Assembly: GCF_000426645.1 (NCBI RefSeq)
Contig: NZ_KE384549.1
Location: forward strand, 62,001 to 126,000
Source: Nakamurella lactea DSM 19367
Lineage (GTDB): Bacteria; Actinomycetota; Actinomycetes; Mycobacteriales; Nakamurellaceae
DNA: 64,000 bases
Direction of reading: 5' to 3'
The notes under the pieces were generated by a model. It was not told the DNA's origin. It ran no database searches and worked only from the letters and a program-made list of their open reading frames with translations. Both the position numbers and the translations under genes were made by a program. Of the stretch, positions 8,242 to 17,256 are shown in pieces. How positions within the stretch are numbered: position 1 is the first letter of the stretch; the number at the start of each line of letters is the position of its first letter.

Positions 8242-10020
8242 ATGACGAGCACCGCATCCGTCGCTTCCGTGCCGAACGGCCCGAACTCGTCCGGCGCCCG
8301 GCTCGGTCCGGCAGAACGCGCCGTCAGCCTGGCCCGGCTGTCCGCCGAGGAGTTCGACGTGGTGGTGATCGGTGGCGGTGTGGTCGGTGCCGGCGCGGCG
8401 TTGGACGCCGTCACCCGCGGACTGTCGGTGGCGCTGATCGAGGCGCGGGACCTGGCCTCCGGTACCTCGTCCCGGTCCTCGAAACTGTTCCACGGCGGTC
8501 TGCGTTACCTGGAGATGTTCGAGTTCGGGCTGGTCCGCGAGGCCCTGCGGGAGCGCGACCTGATGCTCACCAAGATCTGCCCGCACCTGGCCAAACCGGT
8601 GTCGTTCCTCTACCCGCTGTCCAAGCCGCTGATCGAGCGGCCGTACGTCGCCGCCGGGCTGATCCTCTACGACACGATGGGCGGCGCCAGGTCGGTGCCA
8701 CGCCACAAGCACCTGACCAGGGCCGGCGCGCTGCGGATGGTGCCGGCGCTGAAGAAGGACGCGCTGGTCGGCGGCATCCGTTACTACGACGGCGAGGTGG
8801 ACGACGCCCGGCACACGATGATGGTGGCCAGGACCGCGGCGGCCTACGGGGCCGTGGTCCGCACCTCGACGCAGGTGGTCGAGTTCGTCAAGGAGGCCGA
8901 TCGGGTCGCCGGGGTGAACGTGCGCGACGTGGAGACCGGCGACCAGGCGACGGTCAGGGCCAAGGTGGTGATCAACGCGACCGGGGTGTGGACCGACGAG
9001 ATCCAGCGGCTGTCCGGTGGCCGCGGCCGGTTCAAGGTGCGGGCCTCGAAGGGCGTGCACCTGGTGGTGCCGCGGGACAAGATCCCCTCCGAGTCCGGCA
9101 TCATCCTGAAGACCGAGAAATCGGTGCTGTTCGTCATCCCGTGGAAGTCGCACTGGATCGTCGGAACCACCGACACCGACTGGGATCTGGACCTCGCGCA
9201 CCCGGCCGCGACCAAGGCCGACATCGACTACATCCTCGATCACGTGAACGCGGTGTTGGCCGTCCCGCTGACCAGCCAGGACATCGAGGGCGTCTATGCC
9301 GGACTGCGACCGCTGCTGGCCGGGGAGAGCGAGCAGTCGTCGAAGCTGTCCCGCGAACACGCGGTTGCCAGGGTCGCTCCCGGGCTGATCGCGATCGCCG
9401 GCGGCAAGTACACCACCTACCGGGTGATGGGCGCCGACGCGGTGGAGGCGGCGGCCGAGGACCTGCCCGGCCGGGTCAATCCGTCCTGCACCGCCGAGAT
9501 CCCGCTGGTCGGCGCCAATGGCTACCAGGCCCTGGTGAACCAGGCCGACCGGCTCGGTGCGCAACACGGCCTGCACCCCTACCGGATCCGTCACCTGCTG
9601 GACCGCTACGGCTCGCGGATCCATGAGTTGCTCGCCCTGGCCGACGGTGACGAACCCGGGGCTGACGGGAAATCCCCTTTGCTGCAACCGATTCCCGGGG
9701 CACCGTCGTACCTGATGGCCGAGGCGCTGTACGCGGTGACCCACGAGGCGGCGCTGCACCTGGAGGACGTGCTCGCCCGGCGGACCAGGATCTCCATCGA
9801 AACCGAGCACCGCGGCACCGAATCGGCGCAAGCGGTGGCCGAACTGATCGCACCGGTGCTCGGCTGGTCGCCGGCCGACACCGAGGTCGAGATCGCCGGA
9901 TACATCGCCCGGGTCGACGCCGAGCGCCGGTCGCAGACCGAGCCGGACGATCCGTCGGCCGAACAGGTGCGGCTGCGGGCGCCCGAGGTCCGGCAACTGC
10001 TGGTCTCGCCGGTGGCATGA
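8242..10020 (+). CDS. glpD: Aerobic glycerol-3-phosphate dehydrogenase GlpD2
   Basis: FAD-dependent, membrane-associated enzyme that oxidises sn-glycerol-3-phosphate to dihydroxyacetone phosphate and passes electrons to the quinone pool. It has 592 residues. The FAD motif [18 protein letters not shown] lies near residue 40, followed by the family signatures SGTSSRSSKLFHGGLRYLE and, in the middle, SHWIVGTTDTDWD and GGKYTTYRVMG, then a C-terminal helical domain. ATG at 8242 follows GAGGAGA; a possible -10 TAGCGT sits at 8202-8207. The stop overlaps the next start as ATGA, so it leads the operon that follows. It is next to lpdA in mycobacteria. Confidence 0.95.
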   Translation: MTSTASVASVPNGPNSSGARLGPAERAVSLARLSAEEFDVVVIGGGVVGAGAALDAVTRGLSVALIEARDLASGTSSRSSKLFHGGLRYLEMFEFGLVREALRERDLMLTKICPHLAKPVSFLYPLSKPLIERPYVAAGLILYDTMGGARSVPRHKHLTRAGALRMVPALKKDALVGGIRYYDGEVDDARHTMMVARTAAAYGAVVRTSTQVVEFVKEADRVAGVNVRDVETGDQATVRAKVVINATGVWTDEIQRLSGGRGRFKVRASKGVHLVVPRDKIPSESGIILKTEKSVLFVIPWKSHWIVGTTDTDWDLDLAHPAATKADIDYILDHVNAVLAVPLTSQDIEGVYAGLRPLLAGESEQSSKLSREHAVARVAPGLIAIAGGKYTTYRVMGADAVEAAAEDLPGRVNPSCTAEIPLVGANGYQALVNQADRLGAQHGLHPYRIRHLLDRYGSRIHELLALADGDEPGADGKSPLLQPIPGAPSYLMAEALYAVTHEAALHLEDVLARRTRISIETEHRGTESAQAVAELIAPVLGWSPADTEVEIAGYIARVDAERRSQTEPDDPSAEQVRLRAPEVRQLLVSPVA

Positions 10021-10796
10021 GCGTTCCGAACCCGCCGCAGACCCGGCCGCCATTGCGGCCACCCGGGCTGGGCAGTGGAGCGCGGGTGGCGATCTTCGCC
10101 GCTGCCGCGGCGCTGCTGGTCGGCGTGGCGTTGGCCGCCGGCGGCCTCGGACCCTGGGTGGCGCGGCCGATCTCGGGTCCGGGCCGGTTGCCCGAGCGCC
10201 CGCCGACGTTGCAGACCAGGCCGACGATGAGCGCCCAGCCGACCGCCCCGGCGCAGGACAGCGCGAGCGGCAACGCGGTCGGCTGGGGCCTGCGGATCGT
10301 GGTGATCGCGGTGCTGGCGGTCCTGGTGATCCTGGCCGGGCGCTGGATCTACGGCCGGTTCCGTGACCTGGCCGTCCGGCAGTCGGTCGGCGGGGGCGCG
10401 GACATGGTCTCGGGGCTGGCCGGTCTGCAGCAGCCGCCGCCGGTGCTGGCGGGGGAGGCGGGCCGGCACTTCGACCCGCGGCAGGCCGCCGATGCCATCA
10501 TCTCCTGCTGGTTATGGGTCGAAAGAGCCGCCGCCGCAACCGGTTCCCCGCGTCGCGAGCAGGACACCCCGACCGAGTTCCTGCAGCGTTTCGTCGAGCA
10601 GCGGGACGGTGTGGGGGCGGACGCGGCGGCCGAGCTCCTGCCGCTGTATCAGCGCGCGCGGTTCGACCACGTGGCGCTGACGCCCGACGCGGCCACCAGT
10701 GCCAGGGCGGCGGCCGAAGTGCTGTGCGCGCCGGTCCGCAGGGCCGGCGGGTTCGCCGACGAGAGTGCGACCACCGGCCCGGAAGGCACATCGTGA
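10017..10796 (+). CDS. DUF4129-domain membrane protein
   Basis: A 259-residue protein with two predicted membrane helices (about residues 22-44 and 84-106) and a C-terminal DUF4129 domain (from about ADAIISCWLWVERAAAATG, with the typical TPTEFLQRFV). DUF4129 proteins sit in MoxR/DUF58 operons and often carry transglutaminase-like partners; their role is not established. It starts in ATGA overlap with glpD2 and ends in GTGA overlap with the next gene, so translation is probably coupled. Confidence 0.8.
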   Translation: MSVPNPPQTRPPLRPPGLGSGARVAIFAAAAALLVGVALAAGGLGPWVARPISGPGRLPERPPTLQTRPTMSAQPTAPAQDSASGNAVGWGLRIVVIAVLAVLVILAGRWIYGRFRDLAVRQSVGGGADMVSGLAGLQQPPPVLAGEAGRHFDPRQAADAIISCWLWVERAAAATGSPRREQDTPTEFLQRFVEQRDGVGADAAAELLPLYQRARFDHVALTPDAATSARAAAEVLCAPVRRAGGFADESATTGPEGTS

Positions 10797-11458
10797 GCGC
10801 GCGCCAACCGGCGCCGGAGAACGCCTGGTACCGGCTGCTCGCCCTGCCGATCCTGATCGCGCTGGCCACCGGCATCGGTCCCTACGCCACCGGCGCGCCG
10901 TTGTCCCGCAGCATCGGGATCGGCCTCACTCTCGGGGTGGTCAGCCTGTTCGTCCTGATGTCGATGTCGTCGCCGCGCGCCGAGTGGCCGGAACCACCGA
11001 TGGAGTCACCGGAATGGGGTCGGCTGCCGAAGCGGTGGGAGGTCCCTGGGCTGGACGCCGCGTTGGAGCGTCCGCAGTTCATGTCCAGGCGGGTGCTGGT
11101 GCAACTCGCCCGGCTGGCCGGTGAGCTGCTGTCCCGGCGCGGGCTGACCCTGGATTCGCCTGGCGCCCGGGAACTGTTGGGGGACCGGACGATCGCGCTG
11201 CTCACCGATCCGGAGGCGAAGGCACCCTCCCGTGCCGAGTTGTCGTCCGTCATCGGAGTACTGACCCGGCTGGCCGCCGACCCCGCGGCGGCCCCGCTGC
11301 CGATCCCGCCCGGTCTGGTCGCGGCCCCGCGCCGTCGGCGGTTGCTGCCGATCCGCGGCGTCGGACGCAACCTGCCGACGACCGCCGAACCCGCCCCGGC
11401 GGGCACGCCGGCCGACCAGCCCACCAACGCCGTGCCGCAACGAGAGGACACCAGATGA
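10793..11458 (+). CDS. Membrane protein of the MoxR/DUF58 operon
   Basis: A 221-residue protein not recognised as a named family. It has two N-terminal hydrophobic segments (about residues 14-32 and 40-56), then a soluble region with a Leu-rich amphipathic part and a Pro/Ala-rich tail. GTG at 10793 is chosen because GGAAGG precedes it and it overlaps the previous stop as GTGA; the longer open frame upstream runs inside the DUF4129 gene. Its position suggests it works in a membrane complex with the DUF4129, MoxR and DUF58 proteins. Confidence 0.7.
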   Translation: MSARQPAPENAWYRLLALPILIALATGIGPYATGAPLSRSIGIGLTLGVVSLFVLMSMSSPRAEWPEPPMESPEWGRLPKRWEVPGLDAALERPQFMSRRVLVQLARLAGELLSRRGLTLDSPGARELLGDRTIALLTDPEAKAPSRAELSSVIGVLTRLAADPAAAPLPIPPGLVAAPRRRRLLPIRGVGRNLPTTAEPAPAGTPADQPTNAVPQREDTR

Positions 11459-12507
11459 GTCATCCGGAGAACCCCGGAACCGCCGAGATCGCCGCCAGCG
11501 CAGGGCGGATCGCCCGTGCGGTGGAGGGCGCGATGGTCGGCAACACGCCGGCCCTGCGGATGTCGCTGGCCGCCATCCTGGCCGGCGGCCACGTGCTGGT
11601 GGAGGACAACCCTGGCCTGGGCAAGACGCTGATGGCCAGGAGCCTGGCCGGCGCGCTCGGCCTGGAGTTCCGCCGGCTGCAGTTCACCCCTGATCTGCTG
11701 CCGGCTGACATCACCGGCTCCTACCTGTACAACCCCGGCACCGCCGAGTTCACCTTCCAACCCGGTCCGGTGTTCGCCGGCCTGCTGCTGGCCGACGAAC
11801 TCAACCGGACCCCGCCGAAGACCCAGTCGGCGCTGCTGGAGGCGATGCAGGAGGGCCAGGTGAGTGTCGAGGGAACCACCCACCCGCTGCCGCGCCCGTT
11901 CCACGTGATCGCCACCGCCAACCAGATCGAGTACGAGGGCACCTACGCCCTGCCGGAGGCGCAGCTGGACCGGTTCGCCGTCCGGATCCGCCTCGGCTAC
12001 CCGACCGCCGACTCGGAGATGGAGATGCTCCGGCGCCGGGTGGCCAGGGCCTCCGGCGACCCGGTGGTGCAGCCGGTCATCGACCCGGCCGGCTTGCTGG
12101 CGCTGCAGCAGGGCGTCGAACGGGTCGATGTGGACGCCGATGTCCTCGGCTATTGCGTCGACCTGGCCAGGGCCAGCCGCCGGCACGACTCGGTAGAGGC
12201 GGGCGTCTCGCCCCGCGGCACCCAGGCGCTGGTGCTGCTGGCCAGGGCCTGGGCGGTACTTGACGGGCGTTCCTACGTGCTGCCGGAGGATGTGAAATCC
12301 GTTGCGGTGGCGGCCCTCGGGCACCGCATGGTGCTCAAGCTGCAGGCCTACGCCGATTCGCTGACCGGAGAGGACGTGGTCGCCTCGCTGCTGTCAACGG
12401 TGCCGACTCCGGCCAGCCGGCGCGGAGCGATGGTGGAAATGGTCGATCCGTACGGTGCCCCGACCGCGCCCGCCGGCCACCCCGGTCCGGCCGGCCCGCC
12501 GCGGTGA
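11455..12507 (+). CDS. MoxR-family AAA+ ATPase
   Basis: A 350-residue AAA+ chaperone-like ATPase. Walker A is NPGLGKTLMA near residue 59, Walker B is LLLADELNRTPPK near residue 115, and the sensor region follows as VIATANQIEYEGTY. The C-terminal lid domain is present. MoxR ATPases act with DUF58/VWA partners to mature or insert metalloenzymes or membrane complexes; the client here is unknown. ATGA overlap upstream and GTGA overlap downstream place it in the centre of the five-gene unit. Confidence 0.92.
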   Translation: MSHPENPGTAEIAASAGRIARAVEGAMVGNTPALRMSLAAILAGGHVLVEDNPGLGKTLMARSLAGALGLEFRRLQFTPDLLPADITGSYLYNPGTAEFTFQPGPVFAGLLLADELNRTPPKTQSALLEAMQEGQVSVEGTTHPLPRPFHVIATANQIEYEGTYALPEAQLDRFAVRIRLGYPTADSEMEMLRRRVARASGDPVVQPVIDPAGLLALQQGVERVDVDADVLGYCVDLARASRRHDSVEAGVSPRGTQALVLLARAWAVLDGRSYVLPEDVKSVAVAALGHRMVLKLQAYADSLTGEDVVASLLSTVPTPASRRGAMVEMVDPYGAPTAPAGHPGPAGPPR

Positions 12508-13889
12508 CCGGACCCTGGCGGCGGACCGCCGCGTTCTACCGGGCGCTGGCGCTGGTGGTCTTCGCGGTCGGCATGGGGCTGGCCGCCGGCCGGGCCGATG
12601 TGGTGATCCTCGGTGCACCGCTGGCGCTGGGGCTGCTGCTGGCCCTGCTCGCCCGCCCGGTCCGGCCGGCGGCGATGGCGGCGCCGCGGTCCGCCGCCTC
12701 GGTGGGCGGAACCCTGGTGTCCCGCTCGACGGTCGGCGTCACCACCGACCTCGACGACCTCGCCGACGCCGAGTTCGCGACCGTCCTGCTGCCGGACACC
12801 ACCGCCAGGCCGACCGGCAGTACCAGGACCGTCGCCGGCTCGCAGACCCAGCTGAAGTCGACCCTGGACAGCCGTAGTTGGGGCCCGACGATGCTGGCCA
12901 GGCCGGACCTGATGGCCGCCGGTCCGGATGGTCTGACGGTGGCCGGTCCCGGTGCGGCGCAAGAGGTATGGGAGTTGGTGCTGCCGGCGGTCCACGCCAC
13001 CCCGCCGCTTCAGCTACCGCCGATCAACGGCGGCTGGGCCGGCGCGCACTTGAGCCGCCGGCCTGGCCAGGGCAACGACCTCGTCGATCTGCGCGATTAC
13101 GCGCCGGGTGATCGGATGCGCTCCGTGCACTGGCGGGCGTACGCCCGGCTGGGCAAGCTGTACACCCGGCGGACGCTGTCCGACGCCGACGTCGACCTGA
13201 TGCTCTGCCTGGACGTGCGCAGCAACCTGGGTCCGCGACTGCCGGTGGAGCCGGCGAGCCTGATCGACCGGATGCTGGCGAGCATCGTCGATACCGTCCG
13301 GCTGATCCGGGACAGCAGGTCGGAACGGGCCGGCGGGCCGGGCACCCGGGAACGGCTGGACGCCGAGCAGCGGGCGCGGTACACCACCCTCGACCATGCG
13401 GTGCATGCGGCGACGGCGATCGGGTCAGCACAACTCGGCGCCGGCGACCGGGTCGGCGTGATGACGGTGAGTTCCGATCGCCGGCAGATCCGGCCCGGCT
13501 CCGGAACCCGTCACCTGCAACGGATCCGCTACTTCCTGGCAAACCTGACGGCCAGCTCGCGGCGGGTCACGCCGGTGGCGTACTGGGGGCTGCGGCCGGG
13601 CACCGTGGTGATCCTGTGCAGCCCGCTGACCGACGACGCGGCGGCGGTCGCGGCTGCGGACTGTGCCGCCCGCGGGCATCAGGTGCTGGTGATCGACACG
13701 CTCCCGGGGGAGCAGATCCTGCGGGCGGCCGGCGGCAACGACCGCGATCACCTGCGGATCCTGACGCTGCAACGCGAGCTGCGATTGGAATCGTTGCGGC
13801 GGGCCGGTATTCCAGTGTTGAACTGGGAGGCCGGTTCGATCGAGTTGCAACTGGCCACCATGCTCAAGGCACTGCGGGGTCGGCGATGA
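12504..13889 (+). CDS. DUF58 domain protein
   Basis: A 461-residue protein with two adjacent membrane helices at the N-terminus (about residues 10-50) and the DUF58 hallmark DYAPGDRMRSVHWRAYARLG around residue 200, followed by a von Willebrand-A-like fold (DVDLMLCLDVRS). DUF58 proteins are the usual partners of MoxR ATPases. GTG start overlaps the MoxR stop as GTGA. The function of the complex in this organism is not known. Confidence 0.88.
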   Translation: MTGPWRRTAAFYRALALVVFAVGMGLAAGRADVVILGAPLALGLLLALLARPVRPAAMAAPRSAASVGGTLVSRSTVGVTTDLDDLADAEFATVLLPDTTARPTGSTRTVAGSQTQLKSTLDSRSWGPTMLARPDLMAAGPDGLTVAGPGAAQEVWELVLPAVHATPPLQLPPINGGWAGAHLSRRPGQGNDLVDLRDYAPGDRMRSVHWRAYARLGKLYTRRTLSDADVDLMLCLDVRSNLGPRLPVEPASLIDRMLASIVDTVRLIRDSRSERAGGPGTRERLDAEQRARYTTLDHAVHAATAIGSAQLGAGDRVGVMTVSSDRRQIRPGSGTRHLQRIRYFLANLTASSRRVTPVAYWGLRPGTVVILCSPLTDDAAAVAAADCAARGHQVLVIDTLPGEQILRAAGGNDRDHLRILTLQRELRLESLRRAGIPVLNWEAGSIELQLATMLKALRGRR

Positions 13890-14362
13890 CGCTGTCCGCA
13901 TCGACCACCGGCGCCGATCCGGCGCCGCCCACCGGCGATGGGCCGTCGTCACCGCCGGCGGTGGCCGGCTGGTTGCTCCGCGGTGGGCTGGCGCTGGCCG
14001 TGCTCGCGGTGGTGGTGCTGACGCTGGTCGGGGGTTCGGGAACCGGAGCCCTCACCGTCGCCGGACTGGTGTTGCTGGCGGCCGGCGTCGCCACCGTTGT
14101 CCGTCCGGATTCGCCGGGTGCGGTGTTCCTGCTGCTGGCCGCGATGGCCGCCCACCTGATGTTCGACTCCGCGGAGATCGATGTCGGGGTGGCCCTGCTG
14201 GCCGCCCTGATCGCGGTGGTGCACCAGCTCGCCGGGATCTGCGCGGCCATCCCGTTGGACGCCAGGGTGGATGTGTCCGCCTTGCGGCCGGCTGCGCTCC
14301 GGCTGGTGGTGGCGATCGTGGTCGTCGAGCTGGGCATCGTCCTGGTCACGCTCATCGGGTGA
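13886..14362 (+). CDS. Small integral membrane protein
   Basis: A 158-residue protein made almost entirely of four hydrophobic segments (about residues 28-50, 54-74, 76-116, 132-157) after a Pro/Ser-rich N-terminal tail. No family recognised. ATGA overlap with the DUF58 gene makes it the last gene of the operon. It converges on the FMN oxidase gene with only 15 bases between stops. Confidence 0.72.
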   Translation: MTLSASTTGADPAPPTGDGPSSPPAVAGWLLRGGLALAVLAVVVLTLVGGSGTGALTVAGLVLLAAGVATVVRPDSPGAVFLLLAAMAAHLMFDSAEIDVGVALLAALIAVVHQLAGICAAIPLDARVDVSALRPAALRLVVAIVVVELGIVLVTLIG

Positions 14363-14377
14363 GCGGACGACCCTGGC

Positions 14378-15514
14378 TCACCACCGGACTTCGCGGTTGC
14401 GTTCCTCCAGAGGAGGGAAGCTGAACCCGGCAAGCCTGCTCACGTCGCCCGTCCCGAGCCGGCTGACGGCGCTCACCCCCAGTTCGTAGAGGGTGGCGGT
14501 GATCTCCTGCCGCATCAGCTCGAGCATGGTGGCGACCCCGGCCTGGCCGCCGACGCCCAGGGCGAACGCCGAGAGGCGGCCGACCGCGACCACATCGGCG
14601 CCAAGGGCCAGTGCCTTCACGACGTCGGCGCCGCGCCGGACCCCGCTGTCGAACACCACCGGAACACGCCCCGCCACCTCCGTCGATACCGCGGAGAGTG
14701 CTTGCAGCGCAGGAGGAAGGCCGTCGAGATTGCGGCCTCCGTAGTTGGACACGTAGACGCCGGACGCACCGGCATCGACCGCTCGTCGGGCATGGTCAGC
14801 GCTCTGGACGCCCTTGAGCATCCAGGGAAGGTCGGTCCGCTGACCGAGCGTCGCCAGCTGATCCCAGTCCCAGCGTCGGTCGGCCCGGTCGTCCCCCAGC
14901 GGGCCGGAGAAGCCGGAGTCATTGCCCTGCCCGTAGGCGGTGAGGTCGAGGTCGTTCTCCAGAAGCCGCTCACGCCAGGCCGCGGTGGGCATGTGGGTGA
15001 ACAGGATGCCGGCATAGCCTGCGGCCGCCGCCCGCTCGACGTACTCGACGACCCGCTGTTCGCTGGCACCGAGCCCGACCTGAAGGTATCCGGGGCGACC
15101 GCCCGCGGCTGCCGCGATCTCTTCCAGGGACTGGGTGCTGGCCTCGGGGACGAAGCTCAAGGTTCCGGCGGCGGCCGCCGCGCGCGCCACCCCCGGATGG
15201 CCGTCCTGGTGGATGAAGCCGTCGAATCCGAACGGGGCACAGGCCACCGGCATGCTCAGTTGGCGATCGCCCAGCGCGACGGACAGGTCGGGTGCCGGCG
15301 CAGCTTCGAGCAGCCGCGGGGTGAAGACCCATTCCCCAAAGGCTTGTCGGTTGCGCTGAACGGTGGACTCGCTGCCGGCTCCTTGTTCGATGTAGTCCCA
15401 GACCGGCGGCGGCAGTAGCTGTTTGGCCGCGTGCAGCAACGCCGGAATGGTCGGCGGCGTCGGTTGTCGTTCGGTATCGCCTGGTACTGCGGATTCGCTG
15501 ACGCGCTCACTCAC
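14378..15514 (-). CDS. FMN-dependent alpha-hydroxy-acid dehydrogenase homologue with altered active site
   Basis: A 378-residue TIM-barrel flavoprotein of the lactate oxidase / glycolate oxidase / MftD family. The N-terminal signature WDYIEQGAGSEST and the FMN-phosphate region SGVRRGADVVKALALGAD are clear. The family's catalytic base is the His of SNHGGR; here the motif reads SNYGGRNLDG, so His is replaced by Tyr. The strand that usually reads TVDTP reads THMPT. The protein may therefore use another substrate or have lost the usual oxidation. The GTG at 15514 has GAAAGG upstream; an open frame extends to 15547. A 15-base palindrome lies 166 bases upstream. Confidence 0.82.
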   Translation of the reverse strand: MSERVSESAVPGDTERQPTPPTIPALLHAAKQLLPPPVWDYIEQGAGSESTVQRNRQAFGEWVFTPRLLEAAPAPDLSVALGDRQLSMPVACAPFGFDGFIHQDGHPGVARAAAAAGTLSFVPEASTQSLEEIAAAAGGRPGYLQVGLGASEQRVVEYVERAAAAGYAGILFTHMPTAAWRERLLENDLDLTAYGQGNDSGFSGPLGDDRADRRWDWDQLATLGQRTDLPWMLKGVQSADHARRAVDAGASGVYVSNYGGRNLDGLPPALQALSAVSTEVAGRVPVVFDSGVRRGADVVKALALGADVVAVGRLSAFALGVGGQAGVATMLELMRQEITATLYELGVSAVSRLGTGDVSRLAGFSFPPLEERNREVRW

Positions 15515-15679
15515 GCAGGGGCCTTTCGCTGGGTACCGCGCCCACACTGCGGGGGCGCGTCGGGACTCCGGGGTGGACCGGACTTTACCGACCAGGGTTG
15601 GCGCTGCCGAGGTCGCCCACGCCCGGGCGCCAGGTCAGGGCCGACCGTGATGATCGCCGCCGGCGGCGGAAGGCATTGC

Positions 15680-15694
15680 GATGTGGTACACATC
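15680..15694. promoter_or_regulatory. Palindromic operator candidate between the FMN-enzyme gene and tetR
   Basis: GATGTGGTACACATC is a perfect 6-3-6 palindrome in the 200-base divergent region. It is a plausible regulator site for the leftward FMN-enzyme gene or the rightward TetR gene; the binding protein is unknown. Confidence 0.4.
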
Positions 15695-15733
15695 ACAGAT
15701 TGAGCCGCCCGTAGACGATACCGCTAGTCTTGA

Positions 15734-15746
15734 ATACCGACGGTAT
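15734..15746. promoter_or_regulatory. Probable TetR autoregulatory operator
   Basis: ATACCGACGGTAT is a perfect 6-1-6 palindrome between a TTGAAT (15730-15735) and the -10 candidate TATGCT (15751-15756) of the TetR gene. Its location inside the promoter is typical of autorepression. Confidence 0.6.
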
Positions 15747-15750
15747 CGGA

Positions 15751-15756
15751 TATGCT
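15751..15756 (+). promoter_or_regulatory. -10 element of a leaderless tetR promoter
   Basis: TATGCT (TANNNT) lies exactly 7 bases before the ATG at 15764, so transcription should start at or next to the start codon. Confidence 0.5.
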
Positions 15757-15763
15757 GACCGGC

Positions 15764-16420
15764 ATGACGTCAGCCCCGGTACCCCGCACGCCACGGACCG
15801 AAGTGCATCAGCGGATTCTCGAAGCGGCCGCCGAAGTGTTCGCCGAGAGCGGGTTCGGCGCCGCCTCACTGACCGCCATCGCCCAGCGGGCCGGTTTCAC
15901 CAAGGGGGCGGTCTATTCGAACTTCGCCTCCAAGCAGGACCTGTTCACGGCGCTGCTGGTCGAGCACGCCAGTGCCACAACGGAGGCAGCCCTGAGCACG
16001 TTGACGGCCGAGATCGCCGGCCCGGACTATGGCTCGCTGGCCGAACGGGCCGGCCGGGTGCTGGCCGACGAGGTGATCCGCGGCGGACCCTGGCCGGTGT
16101 TGCTGGCCGAACTCGCGGTACGCGCCACCCGTGACCCGGAGGCACGTGCGGCCTACGTCGAGGTCCGGCAGCGGCGGGCCCAGGTTCTGGCCGACGCGCT
16201 CCACGCCCAGGCGTCGGCGCTCGGCGTCGAGGGCGCCGACGTCGAACGCGCGGCATTCGCCTTGCAGGGCATGCTCAACGGCCTGATGCTCGAACATGCC
16301 GCCGACCCGGACTCGTCGGACCACCAGCGGATGGCCGACGCGCTCGGCGCCCTCGTGAGTGCCTTGATCGGAGATACGGCAGTGAACGAAGACACGGAAT
16401 TGATGGGGGACAGCGAATGA
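15764..16420 (+). CDS. TetR/AcrR family repressor
   Basis: A 218-residue regulator with an N-terminal helix-turn-helix (HQRILEAAAEVFAESGFGAASLTAIAQRAG... then GAVYSNFASKQDLF) and a helical ligand-binding domain. ATG at 15764 is preferred to 15752 because a -10 element stands 7 bases upstream, giving a leaderless message. It overlaps the following ATPase gene as ATGA and so probably controls the whole three-gene exporter-like unit through the palindrome in its own promoter. Confidence 0.9.
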   Translation: MTSAPVPRTPRTEVHQRILEAAAEVFAESGFGAASLTAIAQRAGFTKGAVYSNFASKQDLFTALLVEHASATTEAALSTLTAEIAGPDYGSLAERAGRVLADEVIRGGPWPVLLAELAVRATRDPEARAAYVEVRQRRAQVLADALHAQASALGVEGADVERAAFALQGMLNGLMLEHAADPDSSDHQRMADALGALVSALIGDTAVNEDTELMGDSE

Positions 16421-17256
16421 GCGCCGAGCACGGTCGGCATGAAGTTGCCGACAAGCAGCCGGAGACGCCCACCACCGACGAGAGTCCGGTGGCCGACGGG
16501 AGTCCGGTGACCCACGGGAGTCCGGTGGCCCACGAGACTCGGGTGGCCGACGAGACTCCGGTGGCCGACGAGAGCCCGGTAGTGGGCGCGGAAGCACCCG
16601 CTCCGGGACCGGCGCTGGTCGCCCGCGGATTGTCGCTGCGCGGCAGTCGCGGCCAGGTATTCGCCGATGTGGCGTTGACCGTCGCGGTCGGTGAGACGGT
16701 GCTGTTGGTCGGACCGGCCGGTACCGGCCGGTCCTGCCTGTTGCTGGCCCTCACCGGCCGGATGGCCGGCGCGACCGGCGAGCTGACGGTTGCCGGGCAT
16801 TCGATGGCGGCCGAGCCCCGGAAGGTCCGGGCCCGGACCTCGGTGGCCAGGATCAGCGAGATGATCGTCCCGGAGCCGAACCTGACGGTCGCCGAATCGA
16901 TCGTCGAGCGCGGACTGCTGGACGACGTCAAGGGGGATGCGGTCCGGCAGCGGTTCGACGCCGCGGCCGACATTCTGGGCCTGCCGGCCGACCGTGGTGT
17001 CCTGGTCGACGAGCTCTCCGCCGCAGACCGGACGGCGCTGGCGCTGGCCCTGGCGTTCATCGGGCCGGCCGACGTGGTGGTGCTCGACGACGTCGACCGG
17101 GACGTCGATGCCCAAGGACTGCAACAGCTCTGCACTCGCATGGTCGAACTGGGCGGTGACGGCACCGCGATCGTGGCCACCGCACTGCAGCCGCCGGCCG
17201 ACCCCACGGGTCTGACGATCATCCCTCTGACGCCCGCCAACGGAAGTGACTCCTGA
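16417..17256 (+). CDS. ABC-type ATPase homologue with degenerate nucleotide-binding motifs
   Basis: A 279-residue protein with an ABC ATPase fold from about residue 65. The Walker A loop reads GPAGTGRSC: the invariant Lys is Arg. The signature LSGGQ reads LSAAD, and the Walker B strand VVVLDDVD has Asp where the catalytic Glu is expected. ATP hydrolysis is therefore doubtful. Residues 20-60 are a low-complexity tail of six hexapeptides of the ESPVAD type, encoded by an 18-bp tandem repeat. It sits between tetR and the YhgE/Pip gene, overlapping both by 1-4 bases, so it probably serves that membrane protein in a regulatory rather than motor role. Confidence 0.75.
   Translation: MSAEHGRHEVADKQPETPTTDESPVADGSPVTHGSPVAHETRVADETPVADESPVVGAEAPAPGPALVARGLSLRGSRGQVFADVALTVAVGETVLLVGPAGTGRSCLLLALTGRMAGATGELTVAGHSMAAEPRKVRARTSVARISEMIVPEPNLTVAESIVERGLLDDVKGDAVRQRFDAAADILGLPADRGVLVDELSAADRTALALALAFIGPADVVVLDDVDRDVDAQGLQQLCTRMVELGGDGTAIVATALQPPADPTGLTIIPLTPANGSDS
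16480..16587 (+). repeat. 18-bp in-frame tandem repeat (six units)
   Basis: Six diverged 18-base units of the form GAGAGTCCGGTGGCCGAC encode the acidic N-terminal extension of the ATPase homologue. Confidence 0.8.
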
